Of a stretch of 64,000 nt of DNA, positions 20,770-30,118 are shown piece after piece (position 1 is the stretch's first letter; every line of letters starts with the position of its first letter). Source of the DNA: DATARH01 sp963789255. Its GTDB lineage: Bacteria > Pseudomonadota > Alphaproteobacteria > ATCC43930 > CGMCC-115725. A program made the position numbers and the translations under genes. Under the pieces are notes generated by a model. The model ran no database searches. It was not told where the DNA came from and saw only the letters and a program-made list of their open reading frames with translations. The stretch lies in assembly GCA_963789255.1 (NCBI GenBank), contig CAWBJW010000001.1:310001-374000 (forward strand), read 5' to 3'.

Positions 20770-21958
20770 GGCCGGCCCTGGCGAGCGCCTCGCCGCGGCG
20801 CTCGAGATCCTCGATCGCCTGGTCGCCTTCGACACCACGTCGGCGCGCTCGAACCTCGACCTGATCGATTGGGTTGGCGCATATCTCGATCGCTACGACA
20901 CCGCCAGCGCGCGCAGCAGCGCTGGCGACGGCAAGGCCAATCTGTTTGCGACGATCGGCCCGGTAAATCGCGGCGGCGTCATCCTGTCGGGCCATACCGA
21001 TGTCGTGCCGGTCGCCGGCCAGGAATGGCACAGCGATCCGTTCCGCCTGACCGAACGTCCGGGCGATGGCGGCGGCCGGCTCTATGGCCGCGGCAGCGCC
21101 GACATGAAGGGCTTCATCGCGCTGGTCCTGGCGCTGGTGCCGGCGATGGCGCGCCGGGCGCTCGCGGTGCCGCTGCATCTCGCCTTCACCCATGACGAGG
21201 AGACCGGCTGTTTCGGCGCCCCGGCGCTGATCCGCGCATTGCCCACCGGCATGGCGCGGCCCTTGCTCGCGATCGTCGGCGAGCCGACCTCGATGCAGAT
21301 CGCCAATGCGCAGAAGGGCTGCTCGTTCTTCCGCACCCGCATCACCGGGCAGGAGGGGCATTCGAGCGCGCCCGACCGCGGCGTCAATGCGATCTCGGCC
21401 GCAGCCGAGATCATCGCCGAGATCGGCCGGCTTCATGCCGAAGCGCGCGGCCGCGCCCGGCCCGACAGTGGCTTCGACCCGCCGCACACGACGCTCTCCG
21501 TCGGCACGATCGCCGGCGGCTCCGCAGTCAACATCATCGCCCGGGAGTGCACTTTCGATTGGGATTTGCGGACCCTGCCCGACGAGGATGCGGCGGCGCT
21601 CAAGGCGCGCCTCGACCGCTTCATATCAGCCGATCTGCTGCCGCGCATGCGGGTGGTCCACCCGGCGGCGGCGGTCGCGACCGAGACCGTCGTCGCCGTG
21701 CCGCCGCTCATGCCGGTGCCGGGCTCGCCGGCCGAGGCGCTGGCACGGCAATTGACCGGGTCCAACACCACGACCACGGTGTCGTTTGCCAGCGAGGCGG
21801 GGCTCTACCAGCAGGCCGGCATCCCGGCGATCGTCTGCGGCCCCGGCTCGATCGAGGTCGCGCACAAACCCGACGAATTCATCACCCGCGCCGAACTCGC
21901 CGCCGGCCAAGCCTTTCTCGACCGGCTGCTGGAGTGGGCGGAGACGGGAAAGGGGTGA
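20762..21958 (+). CDS. argE: Acetylornithine deacetylase (ArgE, M20 family), non-standard start
   Basis: About 398 residues of an M20 metallopeptidase. Motifs: LSGHTDVVPVAGQEW (metal His/Asp), YGRGSADMKGF (bridging Asp), HDEETGCFG (catalytic Glu pair), GEPTSM and the late GPGSIEVAHKPDEF (metal His). It removes acetyl from N-acetylornithine in arginine synthesis, though other M20 substrates are possible. The conserved frame runs unbroken from folE's stop but contains no ATG, GTG or TTG before 21005. ACG at 20762 gives TSEAGPGERLA; a T at its second base would give MSEAGPG and a start overlapping the folE stop. Start therefore uncertain. Confidence 0.8.
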   Translation, partial: TSEAGPGERLAAALEILDRLVAFDTTSARSNLDLIDWVGAYLDRYDTASARSSAGDGKANLFATIGPVNRGGVILSGHTDVVPVAGQEWHSDPFRLTERPGDGGGRLYGRGSADMKGFIALVLALVPAMARRALAVPLHLAFTHDEETGCFGAPALIRALPTGMARPLLAIVGEPTSMQIANAQKGCSFFRTRITGQEGHSSAPDRGVNAISAAAEIIAEIGRLHAEARGRARPDSGFDPPHTTLSVGTIAGGSAVNIIARECTFDWDLRTLPDEDAAALKARLDRFISADLLPRMRVVHPAAAVATETVVAVPPLMPVPGSPAEALARQLTGSNTTTTVSFASEAGLYQQAGIPAIVCGPGSIEVAHKPDEFITRAELAAGQAFLDRLLEWAETGKG

Positions 21959-22038
21959 GTTTTATTCGCGCGTCGCTGCGGCCAAAATCGGGGCACCGCC
22001 CCGAAGGACAACCCCGGGGGGCAGGTATACGCGCCGGA

Positions 22039-22816
22039 CTAGGATCTTGCTGCCGCGAGTATCGCGACCGGATAGGCGTAGTCGAGGCGGTTGCCGTCGC
22101 GGCATACCGGGATGCCGAGGCGGTCGTCGGCAATCGATGCGGCGAACAGGTCGATTATCTTCTGCTCGTCGCTGGGGTTGGGGAACGAGCGGGCCAGCAG
22201 GTTTTCCACCGTGTCGCGCAATTCGTAAAAGGTTGCCCGCGGTTCGGCGAGGCCGGCGGCGCGGAACATGCCCTTCAGCCTCGGCAAGCGCGAGCGAGCG
22301 CGCATGCGACGGGTCGCGGAGCTTTTCGAGCCGGTTGAATTCGGCCGCCTTCGCCGGATCGGGCGAGGCATAGGTGTCGACGACGACGATTCGCCCGCCC
22401 GGCGCGCAGACCCGGACCATCTCGCGGAACACGGCTGGCGGGTCGGGAAAGTGGTGGACCGCGAAGCGGGTGACGACGATCGTGAACGCCCCATCCCGGA
22501 AGGGCAGGCGCGCAACGTCGCCTTCGCGCCACGTCACGTTCGTGATGCCCTTCTCGGCGGCTAGATCGCGCGCCCGGTCGAGCATCGCCGGGGTCATGTC
22601 GATGCCGATCGCGTGCCGCACATGCGGGGCGAAAGCGCAGACGACGATGCCGCCGCCGCAGGCGACATCGAGCACCTGATCATCAGGGCCGGCCTCGGCG
22701 GCCGCGACGATCATCTTGAGCGCTCCGGCATCGGCGATCGGCGCGGCGGTGCTGAACGGCGTCGCCTGGCGGGTGAACTGGTCGCGGATCAGGCTGCTAT
22801 GCGAAACCTCGGTCAT
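22039..22816 (-). pseudogene. Class I SAM-dependent methyltransferase (UbiE-like), frameshifted
   Basis: A methyltransferase of about 258 residues. The SAM-binding motif is VLDVACGGGIV, then GIDMTPAMLDRARD, WREGDVARLPF and PGGRIVVVDTYA. Near 22280 one extra G (GAGGCTG) changes frame; the second part continues GMFRAAGLAEPRATFYEL and ends at 22039. Start 22816 has GGAAGGGGG upstream. The substrate is unknown; relatives act on quinones, lipids or small molecules. Confidence 0.8.
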
Positions 22817-22955
22817 GCTCGCCCCCTTCCGTATTTGCGCTCGCGCAATCTCCGGCCGGGACTTGCCATCTGCCGTGTCCTCTCCACAAACGCCGGCGGA
22901 TTGAAACAGAGCCGGGCCGGGCGAGCCAGCGGCATGTTCGACAGGAGAGTAGTGC

Positions 22956-25607
22956 TCAGATCCCGACCTCGCGGCGCACCCGGGCGCTGATCGACTGGCG
23001 CAGCTTGGGCATCTCGGCCCACGGGTCGGAGTTAAGCCCGGCAAGGCGCTCAGGCACCGTCTGTACGGTAAAGGCGTCGGGCTTGACGCCCCGCTCGACC
23101 TCTTCCCAGAACAGGGGAGTCGCGACCGGCGCGCCGGGCCGCGCCCGCGCCGAAAAGGCGCCGATCGCAGTCGCGCCGCGGGCGTTGCGCAGGTAATCGA
23201 TAAAGATCCGCCCCTCGCGGGCGCGCTTCGCCATGTTCGCGGTAAAGCGGTCGGGGTAGTTGGCGACAAACCGCTCGGCGACCCATTTGGCAAATGCCTT
23301 GATCGCCTCCCAGCCGAGCTTCGGCGTGACCGGCACGACGACATGGAGGCCCTTGCCGCCGGTCGTCTTGGCAAAGCTCCGGAGGCCGATGCCGGCGAGC
23401 CCCTCGCGCATCTCGATCGCCGCAGCGCTGACCCGCTCCCACGGCAGCCCGACATCGGGGTCGAAATCGAAGGTGATCCGGTCGGGGGTTTCGAGCTGCG
23501 CGACGGTCGATCCCCAGGGATGGATCTCCAGCACCCCCATCTGCACCATCGCAACGAGCCCGGCGAGGTTCTCGATGACGAGGTAGGTCCGGGCGGCGGA
23601 TCCGTCGGCAATCGCGACGCGGCCAACCACATCCGGCACGCCGCTGCTGATGTGCTTCTGGTAGAAGCACTCCTTGTCGTAGCCCTCGGGGCAGCGCACC
23701 AGGCTCAGCGGCCGGTTGGCGAGATGCGGCAAGGCCCAGGCCGCGACCGCGGCGTAATACTGCGCGAGCGCGAGCTTGGTGATGCCCCGATCGGGGTAGA
23801 GGACGCGATCGGGGTTGGTCAGGCGGACGCCCTCGAAGGCGATGCTGCCGTCGCGGGTGGGCTTCGTGCCTGCCGAGGCACCCTCACCCGGCGCGCTACG
23901 CCCGCCACCCTCTCCCGCACCGCGGGATTGGGCGGGGCCCGCGGCACTTGCGGCGGGAGGGCGAGGGTCGTTCGCAACCGGCGGCGGGTCGTACACTACC
24001 TCCTCGGCACTCTTGTCTTCGCGCACGCCCTGGAAGGAGGTATGGCGCAGGATCGCGTCGGCCGTCCAGCCGGTGTAGCGTATCTCGGCGACAAGGCGCG
24101 GCTCGGTCCAATGCACGCCCTTGCTCGAAACGCCTTTGGGCAAAGCCGCCGGCGGTTCGCGGCGCTCGATCGCATCGAGGCGAAGGCGAAGATCGCCGAG
24201 TTGCGCGTCATTGAACCCGGTGCCGACGCGCCCCGCATAGCGCAGCCGGCCCGCGCGGTCGTAATAGCCGAGGACGAGCGCGCCGAAGCCGTGCCTTGTG
24301 CCGCTCGGTTCGGTGAAGCCGATCACCACGAATTCGTCGCGGTTCTGGCATTTGATCTTGCGCCAATCGGTGCCGCGCCCGGGCCGGTAGGGCCGGTCGC
24401 GGCGTTTGGCAACGATGCCTTCGAGGCCGCGGCGGCAGGCATGGCGGAAGAAATCCGGGCCGCGTCCCGCTTGATGGTCGCTGTAGCGCACCGTGCCGCC
24501 GGCCTCGCATGGCACGATCTCGGCGAGCAGGGCCTTGCGGTCTTCCAGCGCTGCGCCCGTCAGATCGTAGGCGTCGCGGTACAGCAGGTCGAAGGCAAAA
24601 AAGACCAGGCCGCCGGTATCGCGGCGCGCGATCGCATCCTGCAATTCGGCAAAGCTCGTGGTGCCGTCGGCGGCAAGCGCGACCAGCTCGCCATCGATCA
24701 GCGCGCTGTCAACCGGCAGCGCACTGAGCGCGCGCGCCAGCGCCGGGAACCTGCCGGTCCAGTCGAGGCCGCTGCGGGTGCGGAGGCGGACCTCGCCGCG
24801 CTCGATCCGGGCTATGAGCCGGTAGCCGTCGTATTTGATCTCGTGCAGCCATTCCGGCCCGTCGGGCGGCTGGTCGGCCTGGGTGGCGAGCTGCGGCACA
24901 AACGTGCCGGGCATCGCCCGCTTGCGCGCGCCGCGCGGGCGGGACGCCGCCGCCTTCTTCGCCGCTTCGGGCGGATCGCCGGCGCTCTCGCCTTTTCCCG
25001 ATTGCCACACCCGGTCGCGATCGGCGGCGATCGCCGTCATCGAGCGCCCGGTCGCGACGCTGAGCGGCTTGTCCGCGACGAGCGCATCATCGCTGCCCGG
25101 CACCGCCTCGTCGTCGCGCTCCTTGATCAGCAGCCAGTTCTCATGGCGTTCGTTGGCCGCCTTCCCGCCCATCCGCACCAGCGCCCAGGTACCGCGCAAT
25201 TTCTCGCCGTCGAGCCGGAACTTGAGCACGCCCTTGCGCAAGGCGGCTTCGGGATCGCGCTCCAGCGGGGCCCAGGTTCCGCGGTCCCACAGCAATACCG
25301 TGCCGCCGCCATACTGGCCCTTCGGGATGACCCCCTCGAACCCGCCATACTCGATCGGATGGTCCTCGACATGGACGGCGAGCCGCTTCTCGCGCGGGTC
25401 GAGGCTCGGTCCCTTGGGGACAGCCCAGCTCTTCAGAACGCCGCCGAGTTCGAGGCGGAAATCGTAATGCAGCCGGCGCGCCGCATGTTTCTGCACGACA
25501 AAGGAGAGCGGGGCCGTCGCTTCCGGCTTCTTGCGCCGCCGCGCGCTGCCGGCAGGCTCCGGGGTCTGCCGGAAATCGCGTTTCTTCTGATATTCTTCGA
25601 GCGCCAT
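22956..25607 (-). CDS. ligD: DNA ligase D (phosphoesterase-ligase-polymerase)
   Basis: An 883-residue non-homologous end-joining enzyme with three domains. The 3'-phosphoesterase (about 35-190) has HAARRLHYDFRLELGG and GVIPKGQYGGGTV. The ATP-dependent ligase (about 235-545) has EIKYDGYRL with the adenylated Lys near 258. The polymerase/primase (about 600-880) has LTNPDRVLYPDRGITK, FDFDPD and KTTGGKGLHVVVPV. The 557-576 linker is encoded by a dispersed repeat. Ku, its usual partner, is not in the window. It lies 10 bases downstream of the dehalogenase gene. Confidence 0.95.
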   Translation of the reverse strand: MALEEYQKKRDFRQTPEPAGSARRRKKPEATAPLSFVVQKHAARRLHYDFRLELGGVLKSWAVPKGPSLDPREKRLAVHVEDHPIEYGGFEGVIPKGQYGGGTVLLWDRGTWAPLERDPEAALRKGVLKFRLDGEKLRGTWALVRMGGKAANERHENWLLIKERDDEAVPGSDDALVADKPLSVATGRSMTAIAADRDRVWQSGKGESAGDPPEAAKKAAASRPRGARKRAMPGTFVPQLATQADQPPDGPEWLHEIKYDGYRLIARIERGEVRLRTRSGLDWTGRFPALARALSALPVDSALIDGELVALAADGTTSFAELQDAIARRDTGGLVFFAFDLLYRDAYDLTGAALEDRKALLAEIVPCEAGGTVRYSDHQAGRGPDFFRHACRRGLEGIVAKRRDRPYRPGRGTDWRKIKCQNRDEFVVIGFTEPSGTRHGFGALVLGYYDRAGRLRYAGRVGTGFNDAQLGDLRLRLDAIERREPPAALPKGVSSKGVHWTEPRLVAEIRYTGWTADAILRHTSFQGVREDKSAEEVVYDPPPVANDPRPPAASAAGPAQSRGAGEGGGRSAPGEGASAGTKPTRDGSIAFEGVRLTNPDRVLYPDRGITKLALAQYYAAVAAWALPHLANRPLSLVRCPEGYDKECFYQKHISSGVPDVVGRVAIADGSAARTYLVIENLAGLVAMVQMGVLEIHPWGSTVAQLETPDRITFDFDPDVGLPWERVSAAAIEMREGLAGIGLRSFAKTTGGKGLHVVVPVTPKLGWEAIKAFAKWVAERFVANYPDRFTANMAKRAREGRIFIDYLRNARGATAIGAFSARARPGAPVATPLFWEEVERGVKPDAFTVQTVPERLAGLNSDPWAEMPKLRQSISARVRREVGI
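23879..23935. repeat. Dispersed repeat within the ligD linker
   Basis: CACCCTCACCCGGC ... CACCCTCTCCCGC matches the repeat after hyuA (7517-7587) in order and spacing type. Here it keeps the reading frame and encodes a flexible Gly/Ser/Ala-rich linker between the ligase and polymerase domains. Confidence 0.65.
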
Positions 25608-25617
25608 CGCAGCGTCG

Positions 25618-26334
25618 CTACGTCCCGAGCTGTTCCGCCAGATCCTCGAAGCCGGCGGCGACGTAGGTGAAATCGTGTTCGGCCTTGAAGTCGCGGCTCT
25701 GCTTTGCCCCGTGCTCGTAGGGGCGGCTGATATAGGCGGTTTTCATGCCGTGCGAGGCGGCGCGCACGAGGTCGTTGTTGTGCGCCGCCACCATCATCAC
25801 CGCGCTCGCGTCGCCCGACCCGAGAAACTCGATCGCCGACTGATACATCTCGGCGTCGGGCTTGTAATGGCGGACGAGGTCCGAGCCGAGCACCGTGTCC
25901 CACGGCAGCCCGCAATGTTTCGCCATGTCGGTCAACAGCCGCACCGTGCCGTTCGACAGGGTGGCGATGATGTATTTCTGCTTGATCCGGGTGAGGCCCG
26001 GCACCGAATCGGGCCATGGCTTCAGCCGGTGCCAGGTCAGGTTGAACCACACCTTGTCCGCTTCGGTCAGCCGGCCGGTAATGCCGAATTTCTCGAGCAG
26101 CGCGTCGAGCCCCATGCGGTGCAAGGCGTCGAGGTTGGTCCACGGCAACTCGCCGGATCGCACCCGGTTCATCGACGGGGCGTAGGCGCCGCGCCATTCG
26201 TCGGCGAACTGCCGCCAATCGATGCCGGAGATCCCCTTCGTCGCGCCGAGTGCCTGTCCGTCGGCCGTGACCGCCGAGCGCCAATCGACGACGGTGCCGA
26301 ACACGTCATGCACCAGGGCCTGCAACTCGATCAT
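25618..26334 (-). CDS. Haloacid dehalogenase type II (HAD superfamily)
   Basis: A 238-residue HAD hydrolase. The nucleophile Asp10 is in VHDVFGTVVDW, motif II Ser/Thr in IATLSNGTV, motif III Lys in RHYKPDAEMY, and motif IV in MMVAAHNNDLVRAA. The arrangement is that of L-2-haloacid dehalogenases, although many members act on other substrates. A usual Pro-Trp pair after AAH is replaced by Asn-Asn. It lies between an APH-like gene and ligD, all on the same strand. Confidence 0.8.
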   Translation of the reverse strand: MIELQALVHDVFGTVVDWRSAVTADGQALGATKGISGIDWRQFADEWRGAYAPSMNRVRSGELPWTNLDALHRMGLDALLEKFGITGRLTEADKVWFNLTWHRLKPWPDSVPGLTRIKQKYIIATLSNGTVRLLTDMAKHCGLPWDTVLGSDLVRHYKPDAEMYQSAIEFLGSGDASAVMMVAAHNNDLVRAASHGMKTAYISRPYEHGAKQSRDFKAEHDFTYVAAGFEDLAEQLGT

Positions 26335-26349
26335 CTGCTGCTCCTCCGA

Positions 26350-27444
26350 TTACGCCAGCCCCGCCAAGCCGCGCGCCTTGTCGGCGAGGCCGAGGACACG
26401 ACGCCCATAATACCGAAAGCGCGGGTCCTGGGTCTGGCCGCGGACATGGCGGATATAAATCTGCTGGATGATGATCGCCAGCTTGAACGCGGCGAACACC
26501 TGGTGCCAGCCGACCGCGCCGACATCGAAGCCGATGCGCGCGGCGTAGCGCTCGATCGCTTGGCTGCGGCTTGGAAACCCCGCCCGCCAGGTCGGCATCG
26601 CGGCGATCTCGCGCCACGCCGGGTCGTCTTCCGGCTCGACCCAATAGTTGAGGACGTAGCCGAGATCGGCGAGCGGATCGCCCCGGGTGCACATGTCCCA
26701 ATCGAGCACCGCCGCGATCCGTCCGGGGTCGATGGCGTCGAGCAGGCAGTTGTCGAGCCGGTAATCGTTGTGGAGAAGCGCCGCGCCGCGTGACTTGGGC
26801 AGATTCCGGCCGAGCCAGTCGAGCACAGGCATCATCGCGGCCGCGGCGCGCTCGGCTTCCTCGCCACCCTGCGCCGCCTGCCAGCGCCGGCTCCAGCCGG
26901 CGAGCTGGCGCTCGACATAGCCCTCGGGGCGGCCGAGGTCGGCCAGCCCGATTTCGCCCGGCGCGACAAGGTGCAGGTCGGCAAGCGCGTCGATCAACGC
27001 CTCGCCGATATGCCGGTTGAGTTCCGGCCGGCCGGAGAATTCGGCGGGGATGTCGTCGCGGATCACAAAGCCGTGGCGCCGCTCCTCGACGATGAACACC
27101 GCGCCGATGACGCTTGCGTCCTCGCACAACAGGAGGCTGCGGGGCGCCAGCGGATAGCGCCGGTAGAGCACCGACAACACCCGGTGCTCGCGGCGCATAT
27201 CGTGCGCGCCCGTTGGAATCGGGCCCAAGGGCGGTCGGCGCAACACGAATTCCTTTGCCCCGAAGCGCAGCAGGTAGGTCAGGTTGGCCTTGCCGCCGCC
27301 GAACTGGCGCACCGCAAGCGGCCCTTCGGCGCCCTCCAGATGCCGGCGCAGATAGGGTTCGAGCCGGCCGGTATCGAGGCGCTCGTCGGGGCGCTCGTCG
27401 ATCAGCTCGGCCGCTTCGAGCCCCGCGGCGATTTGGGGCTGCAT
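26350..27444 (-). CDS. APH-like phosphotransferase associated with acyl-CoA dehydrogenases
   Basis: A 364-residue protein kinase-like phosphotransferase. The nucleotide loop region FGGGKANLTYLL, the catalytic HNDYRLDNCL (about residue 225) and metal-binding VLDWDM are present. This subfamily resembles the N-terminal kinase domain of ACAD10/11 and is often next to acyl-CoA dehydrogenases; the kinase of ACAD10/11 phosphorylates 4-hydroxy acyl-CoA before dehydration. The next upstream gene is indeed such a dehydrogenase, supporting a shared role in hydroxy-acid breakdown. Start 27444 avoids codons from the adjoining repeat. Confidence 0.8.
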   Translation of the reverse strand: MQPQIAAGLEAAELIDERPDERLDTGRLEPYLRRHLEGAEGPLAVRQFGGGKANLTYLLRFGAKEFVLRRPPLGPIPTGAHDMRREHRVLSVLYRRYPLAPRSLLLCEDASVIGAVFIVEERRHGFVIRDDIPAEFSGRPELNRHIGEALIDALADLHLVAPGEIGLADLGRPEGYVERQLAGWSRRWQAAQGGEEAERAAAAMMPVLDWLGRNLPKSRGAALLHNDYRLDNCLLDAIDPGRIAAVLDWDMCTRGDPLADLGYVLNYWVEPEDDPAWREIAAMPTWRAGFPSRSQAIERYAARIGFDVGAVGWHQVFAAFKLAIIIQQIYIRHVRGQTQDPRFRYYGRRVLGLADKARGLAGLA

Positions 27445-27452
27445 TTCTAACC

Positions 27453-27570
27453 TGCGTGCTTCGAGACGCGGCACTCCGTGCCGCTCCTCAGCATGACGTG
27501 CATTGTTGATGGCATCAAAGAAACGCCGTCATCCTGAGGTGCCTCGCGGAGCGAGGCCTCGAAGGACGCA
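27453..27570. repeat. Inverted pair of the CTCGAAGGACG repeat family
   Basis: Copies at 27453-27498 (contains CTTCGAGACG, CTCCTCAGCATGACG) and 27527-27570 (CGTCATCCTGAGG, CCTCGAAGGACGCA) face each other between two co-oriented genes. They belong to the family seen at 14471-14595. The transcript would fold into a long hairpin. Confidence 0.7.
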
Positions 27571-27585
27571 CCGCGCTGATCCCGC

Positions 27586-28788
27586 TCATTTCCGCAATTC
27601 CACGCGGGCAACCGCGCGTTTGTGGACCTCGTCGGGGCCATCGACGATGCGCATGACGCGGGCCCGCGCCCAGGCATAGGCGAGGCCGAAATCCTGGCTG
27701 ACGCCGCCGCCGCCATGCGCCTGGATGGCGCGGTCGATGACGTTCAATACCATGCGCGGCGCCACCACCTTGATCATCGCGATCTCGGCCTGCGCCGCCT
27801 TGTTGCCGACCGTGTCCATCATGTGCGCCGCCTTCAGGGTCAACAGGCGCGACTGCTCGATTTCCATGCGTGACTCGGCGATCCACTCGCGGATGACGCC
27901 CTGGTCGGCCAAGGGCCGGCCGAAGGCGACGCGGCTCTTGACCCGGGCGCACATCGCTTCCAATGAGCGCTCGGCGAGACCGATCATCCGCATGCAATGA
28001 TGGATGCGGCCCGGCCCGAGCCTTCCCTGCGCGATCTCAAAGCCGCGCCCTTCGCCCAGGAGGATGTTCTCGACCGGCACCCGCACGTCCTTGAACTCGA
28101 CCTCGGCGTGGCCGTGCGGCGCGTCGTCGTAGCCGAACACGGTGAGCGGGCGGACGACGGTGACGCCCGGGGTGTCGCGCGGCACCAATATCATCGATTG
28201 CTGCTGGTGCCTGGGCGCATCGGGATCGGTCTTGCCCATCAGGATGAAGATCTTGCAGCGCGGGTCCATCGCGCCCGAGGTCCACCATTTCCTCGCGTTG
28301 ATGAGGTAGGTGCTGTTGCCCTCGCGTTCGATGCGCGCCTCGATGTTGGTGGCGTCCGAGGAGGCGACCGCCGGCTCGGTCATCGCAAACGACGAACGGA
28401 TCTCGCCGGCGAGGAGCGGCTTCAGCCAGCGCTCCTGCTGCGCCGGCGTCGCGTAGCGCACCAAGGTTTCCATGTTGCCGGTGTCGGGGGCCGAGCAGTT
28501 GAACGCCTCGGGCGCGATCGGCGAGCGCCCCATGATCTCGCACAACGGCGCGTATTCGAGATTGCTGAGGCCGCCGCCCAGCTCGCTCTCCGGCAGGAAC
28601 AGGTTCCACAACCCCGCGGCGCGCGCCTTCCTCTTCAGCTCCTCCATGACCGGCGGGATCTGCCAGCGCGAGGGCGCCTCGGCCAGTTGCCGCTCGAACA
28701 CCGCCTCGGCCGGGTAGACCTCGCGCGCCACGAACTCCTGCACCTGCGCCGAGAGGCGCTTCACCTTGTCCGAAGGCTCGAAATCCAT
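27586..28788 (-). CDS. Acyl-CoA dehydrogenase (ACAD10/11-like)
   Basis: A 400-residue flavoprotein of the acyl-CoA dehydrogenase fold. FAD-binding motifs are FAMTEPAVASSDATN and RKWWTSGAMDPRC; the C-terminal domain has RVAFGRPLADQG and QAHGGGGVSQDF, and the ending VMRIVDGPDEVHK is typical of the ACAD10/11-like branch. It should oxidise or dehydrate a CoA thioester; the exact chain is unknown. Together with the APH-like gene downstream it forms a likely two-gene unit, though a palindromic repeat lies between them. Confidence 0.85.
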   Translation of the reverse strand: MDFEPSDKVKRLSAQVQEFVAREVYPAEAVFERQLAEAPSRWQIPPVMEELKRKARAAGLWNLFLPESELGGGLSNLEYAPLCEIMGRSPIAPEAFNCSAPDTGNMETLVRYATPAQQERWLKPLLAGEIRSSFAMTEPAVASSDATNIEARIEREGNSTYLINARKWWTSGAMDPRCKIFILMGKTDPDAPRHQQQSMILVPRDTPGVTVVRPLTVFGYDDAPHGHAEVEFKDVRVPVENILLGEGRGFEIAQGRLGPGRIHHCMRMIGLAERSLEAMCARVKSRVAFGRPLADQGVIREWIAESRMEIEQSRLLTLKAAHMMDTVGNKAAQAEIAMIKVVAPRMVLNVIDRAIQAHGGGGVSQDFGLAYAWARARVMRIVDGPDEVHKRAVARVELRK

Positions 28789-28914
28789 CTTGGGCTATCC
28801 CTCGTACGCCAATCGTGACCGTCTATCACGCCAGCCGCGGTAGGGAGCGCCGGCTGCTCCGCGGCGCCGACGATCGCTCGCTGCGCCGGTAGGCTCGTTC
28901 GCTGGTCCCTGAAT

Positions 28915-29190
28915 TCAGTGCAAGAACAGCTTGATAAAGAGTGCGACCTGGAACGCCAGCACAAAGCCGACCATCCATTTCAGCAAAAGGAGGTCGCGCT
29001 CGACCCCGGAGACCCGCTGCCGCAGATCCGCGACATCGCGCTTTAATTCACCAAGGTCGGATTCAATCCGGACGAAGCGCCGTTCATAGGCATCGAAGCC
29101 GGCCATCGCCTCGGCCGCCTTGCGCGCTTTGTCCTCGGGCGAGCCGGCGGCGATCAGCGCGTCGTACAATTCGGCGATCATCGTCGTCAT
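28915..29190 (-). CDS. Small coiled-coil membrane protein (DUF1640/CCDC90-like)
   Basis: A 91-residue protein: N-terminal helical part (LYDALIAAGSPEDKARKAAEAM), a coiled coil (RIESDLGELKRDVADLRQRV, about 40-70) and a C-terminal membrane helix WMVGFVLAFQVALFIKLF. This order matches the DUF1640/CCDC90 group. Function unknown. It stands alone between two divergently placed acyl-CoA genes. Confidence 0.65.
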   Translation of the reverse strand: MTTMIAELYDALIAAGSPEDKARKAAEAMAGFDAYERRFVRIESDLGELKRDVADLRQRVSGVERDLLLLKWMVGFVLAFQVALFIKLFLH

Positions 29191-29317
29191 TGCCGCCACC
29201 CTAGCAACGTCTCGCCGCAACGTCTAATCCGATCAGCGTGGCCGCGACCGGCGCCGCGTGACGCGGACGGTCGGGTCCAGGTAGGATCGCGCTGGCAAGC
29301 TCAACAAGGAGGGGATC

Positions 29318-30103
29318 ATGGCGGCGGTTCTCAACAATGCCGCGCGCGAGCGGCTCGATGCCGGCGAATTGGCGCTCGGGGTCATCCTGCGCCAGGCGCG
29401 CACGGTCGACATCGCGCCGATCATGAAAGCCTGCGGCTATGACTGGCTGTTCCTCGACCTCGAGCACAATTCGATGGACCTCGACACCGCGGTGCAGATC
29501 GCGGTCGCCGCGCTCGGCGCCGGGATCGCGCCGGTCGCCCGTGTACCGGCCGGGCAGTTGTGGATGGCGACCCGTTTCCTCGACGGCGGCGGGCTCGGCA
29601 TCGTCGTGCCGCATGTCGATACGGCCGAAGAGGCGCGCGTCATTGCCGAGGCGCTGCGCTATCCGCCGCTCGGGCACCGCTCGGTCGCCGGCGGCTTGCC
29701 GCATTTCTTCTATGCCAAGGTGGGCCTCGCCGAGACCTGCGCGGCGATCAATGCCGCGACCCTCATTGTCGTCATGCTGGAAACCCCGACCGCGATCGCC
29801 AACGCCGCCGCGATCGCCGCGGTGCCCGGCATCAACTCGCTGCTGATCGGCAGCAACGATCTGGCGATGGAATTGGGCGTCCCCGGCGGCTTTGCCGACG
29901 AGCGCATCGTTGCCGCCTACCGGGCCGTCTGCGACGCCTGCGAGGCGCATGGCAAGTTCGCCGGGATCGGCGGCATCGCCGACCGCGAGTTGCTGCGCCG
30001 CTATATCGGAATGGGCGTGCGGCTGGTGCTGCCGGGCAGCGACCTCGGCTTCCTGCAGAGCGCCGCCGGCGAATGCGCCGCGGCGATGCGCGGCTGCCTC
30101 TGA
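29318..30103 (+). CDS. HpcH/HpaI-type aldolase/citrate lyase family protein
   Basis: A 261-residue class II-like TIM-barrel aldolase. Conserved segments: LGVILRQARTVDIAPIMKAC, DWLFLDLEHNSMD (metal and base region), PVARVPAG, GGLGIVVPHVDTAEEA, MLETPTAIANA (metal Glu) and LLIGSNDLAMELG (metal Asp). These enzymes cleave 2-oxo-hydroxy acids or CoA esters to pyruvate or acyl-CoA plus an aldehyde. ATG follows AAGGAGGGG. It precedes an acyl-CoA dehydrogenase by 15 bases, suggesting an operon. Confidence 0.85.
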   Translation: MAAVLNNAARERLDAGELALGVILRQARTVDIAPIMKACGYDWLFLDLEHNSMDLDTAVQIAVAALGAGIAPVARVPAGQLWMATRFLDGGGLGIVVPHVDTAEEARVIAEALRYPPLGHRSVAGGLPHFFYAKVGLAETCAAINAATLIVVMLETPTAIANAAAIAAVPGINSLLIGSNDLAMELGVPGGFADERIVAAYRAVCDACEAHGKFAGIGGIADRELLRRYIGMGVRLVLPGSDLGFLQSAAGECAAAMRGCL

Positions 30104-30118
30104 ACGGCGAGGCAGGAC

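Noticed and set aside
23343..25670. A 775-codon plus-strand frame opposite ligD
   Set aside because: Antisense shadow; ligD motifs on the minus strand are complete.
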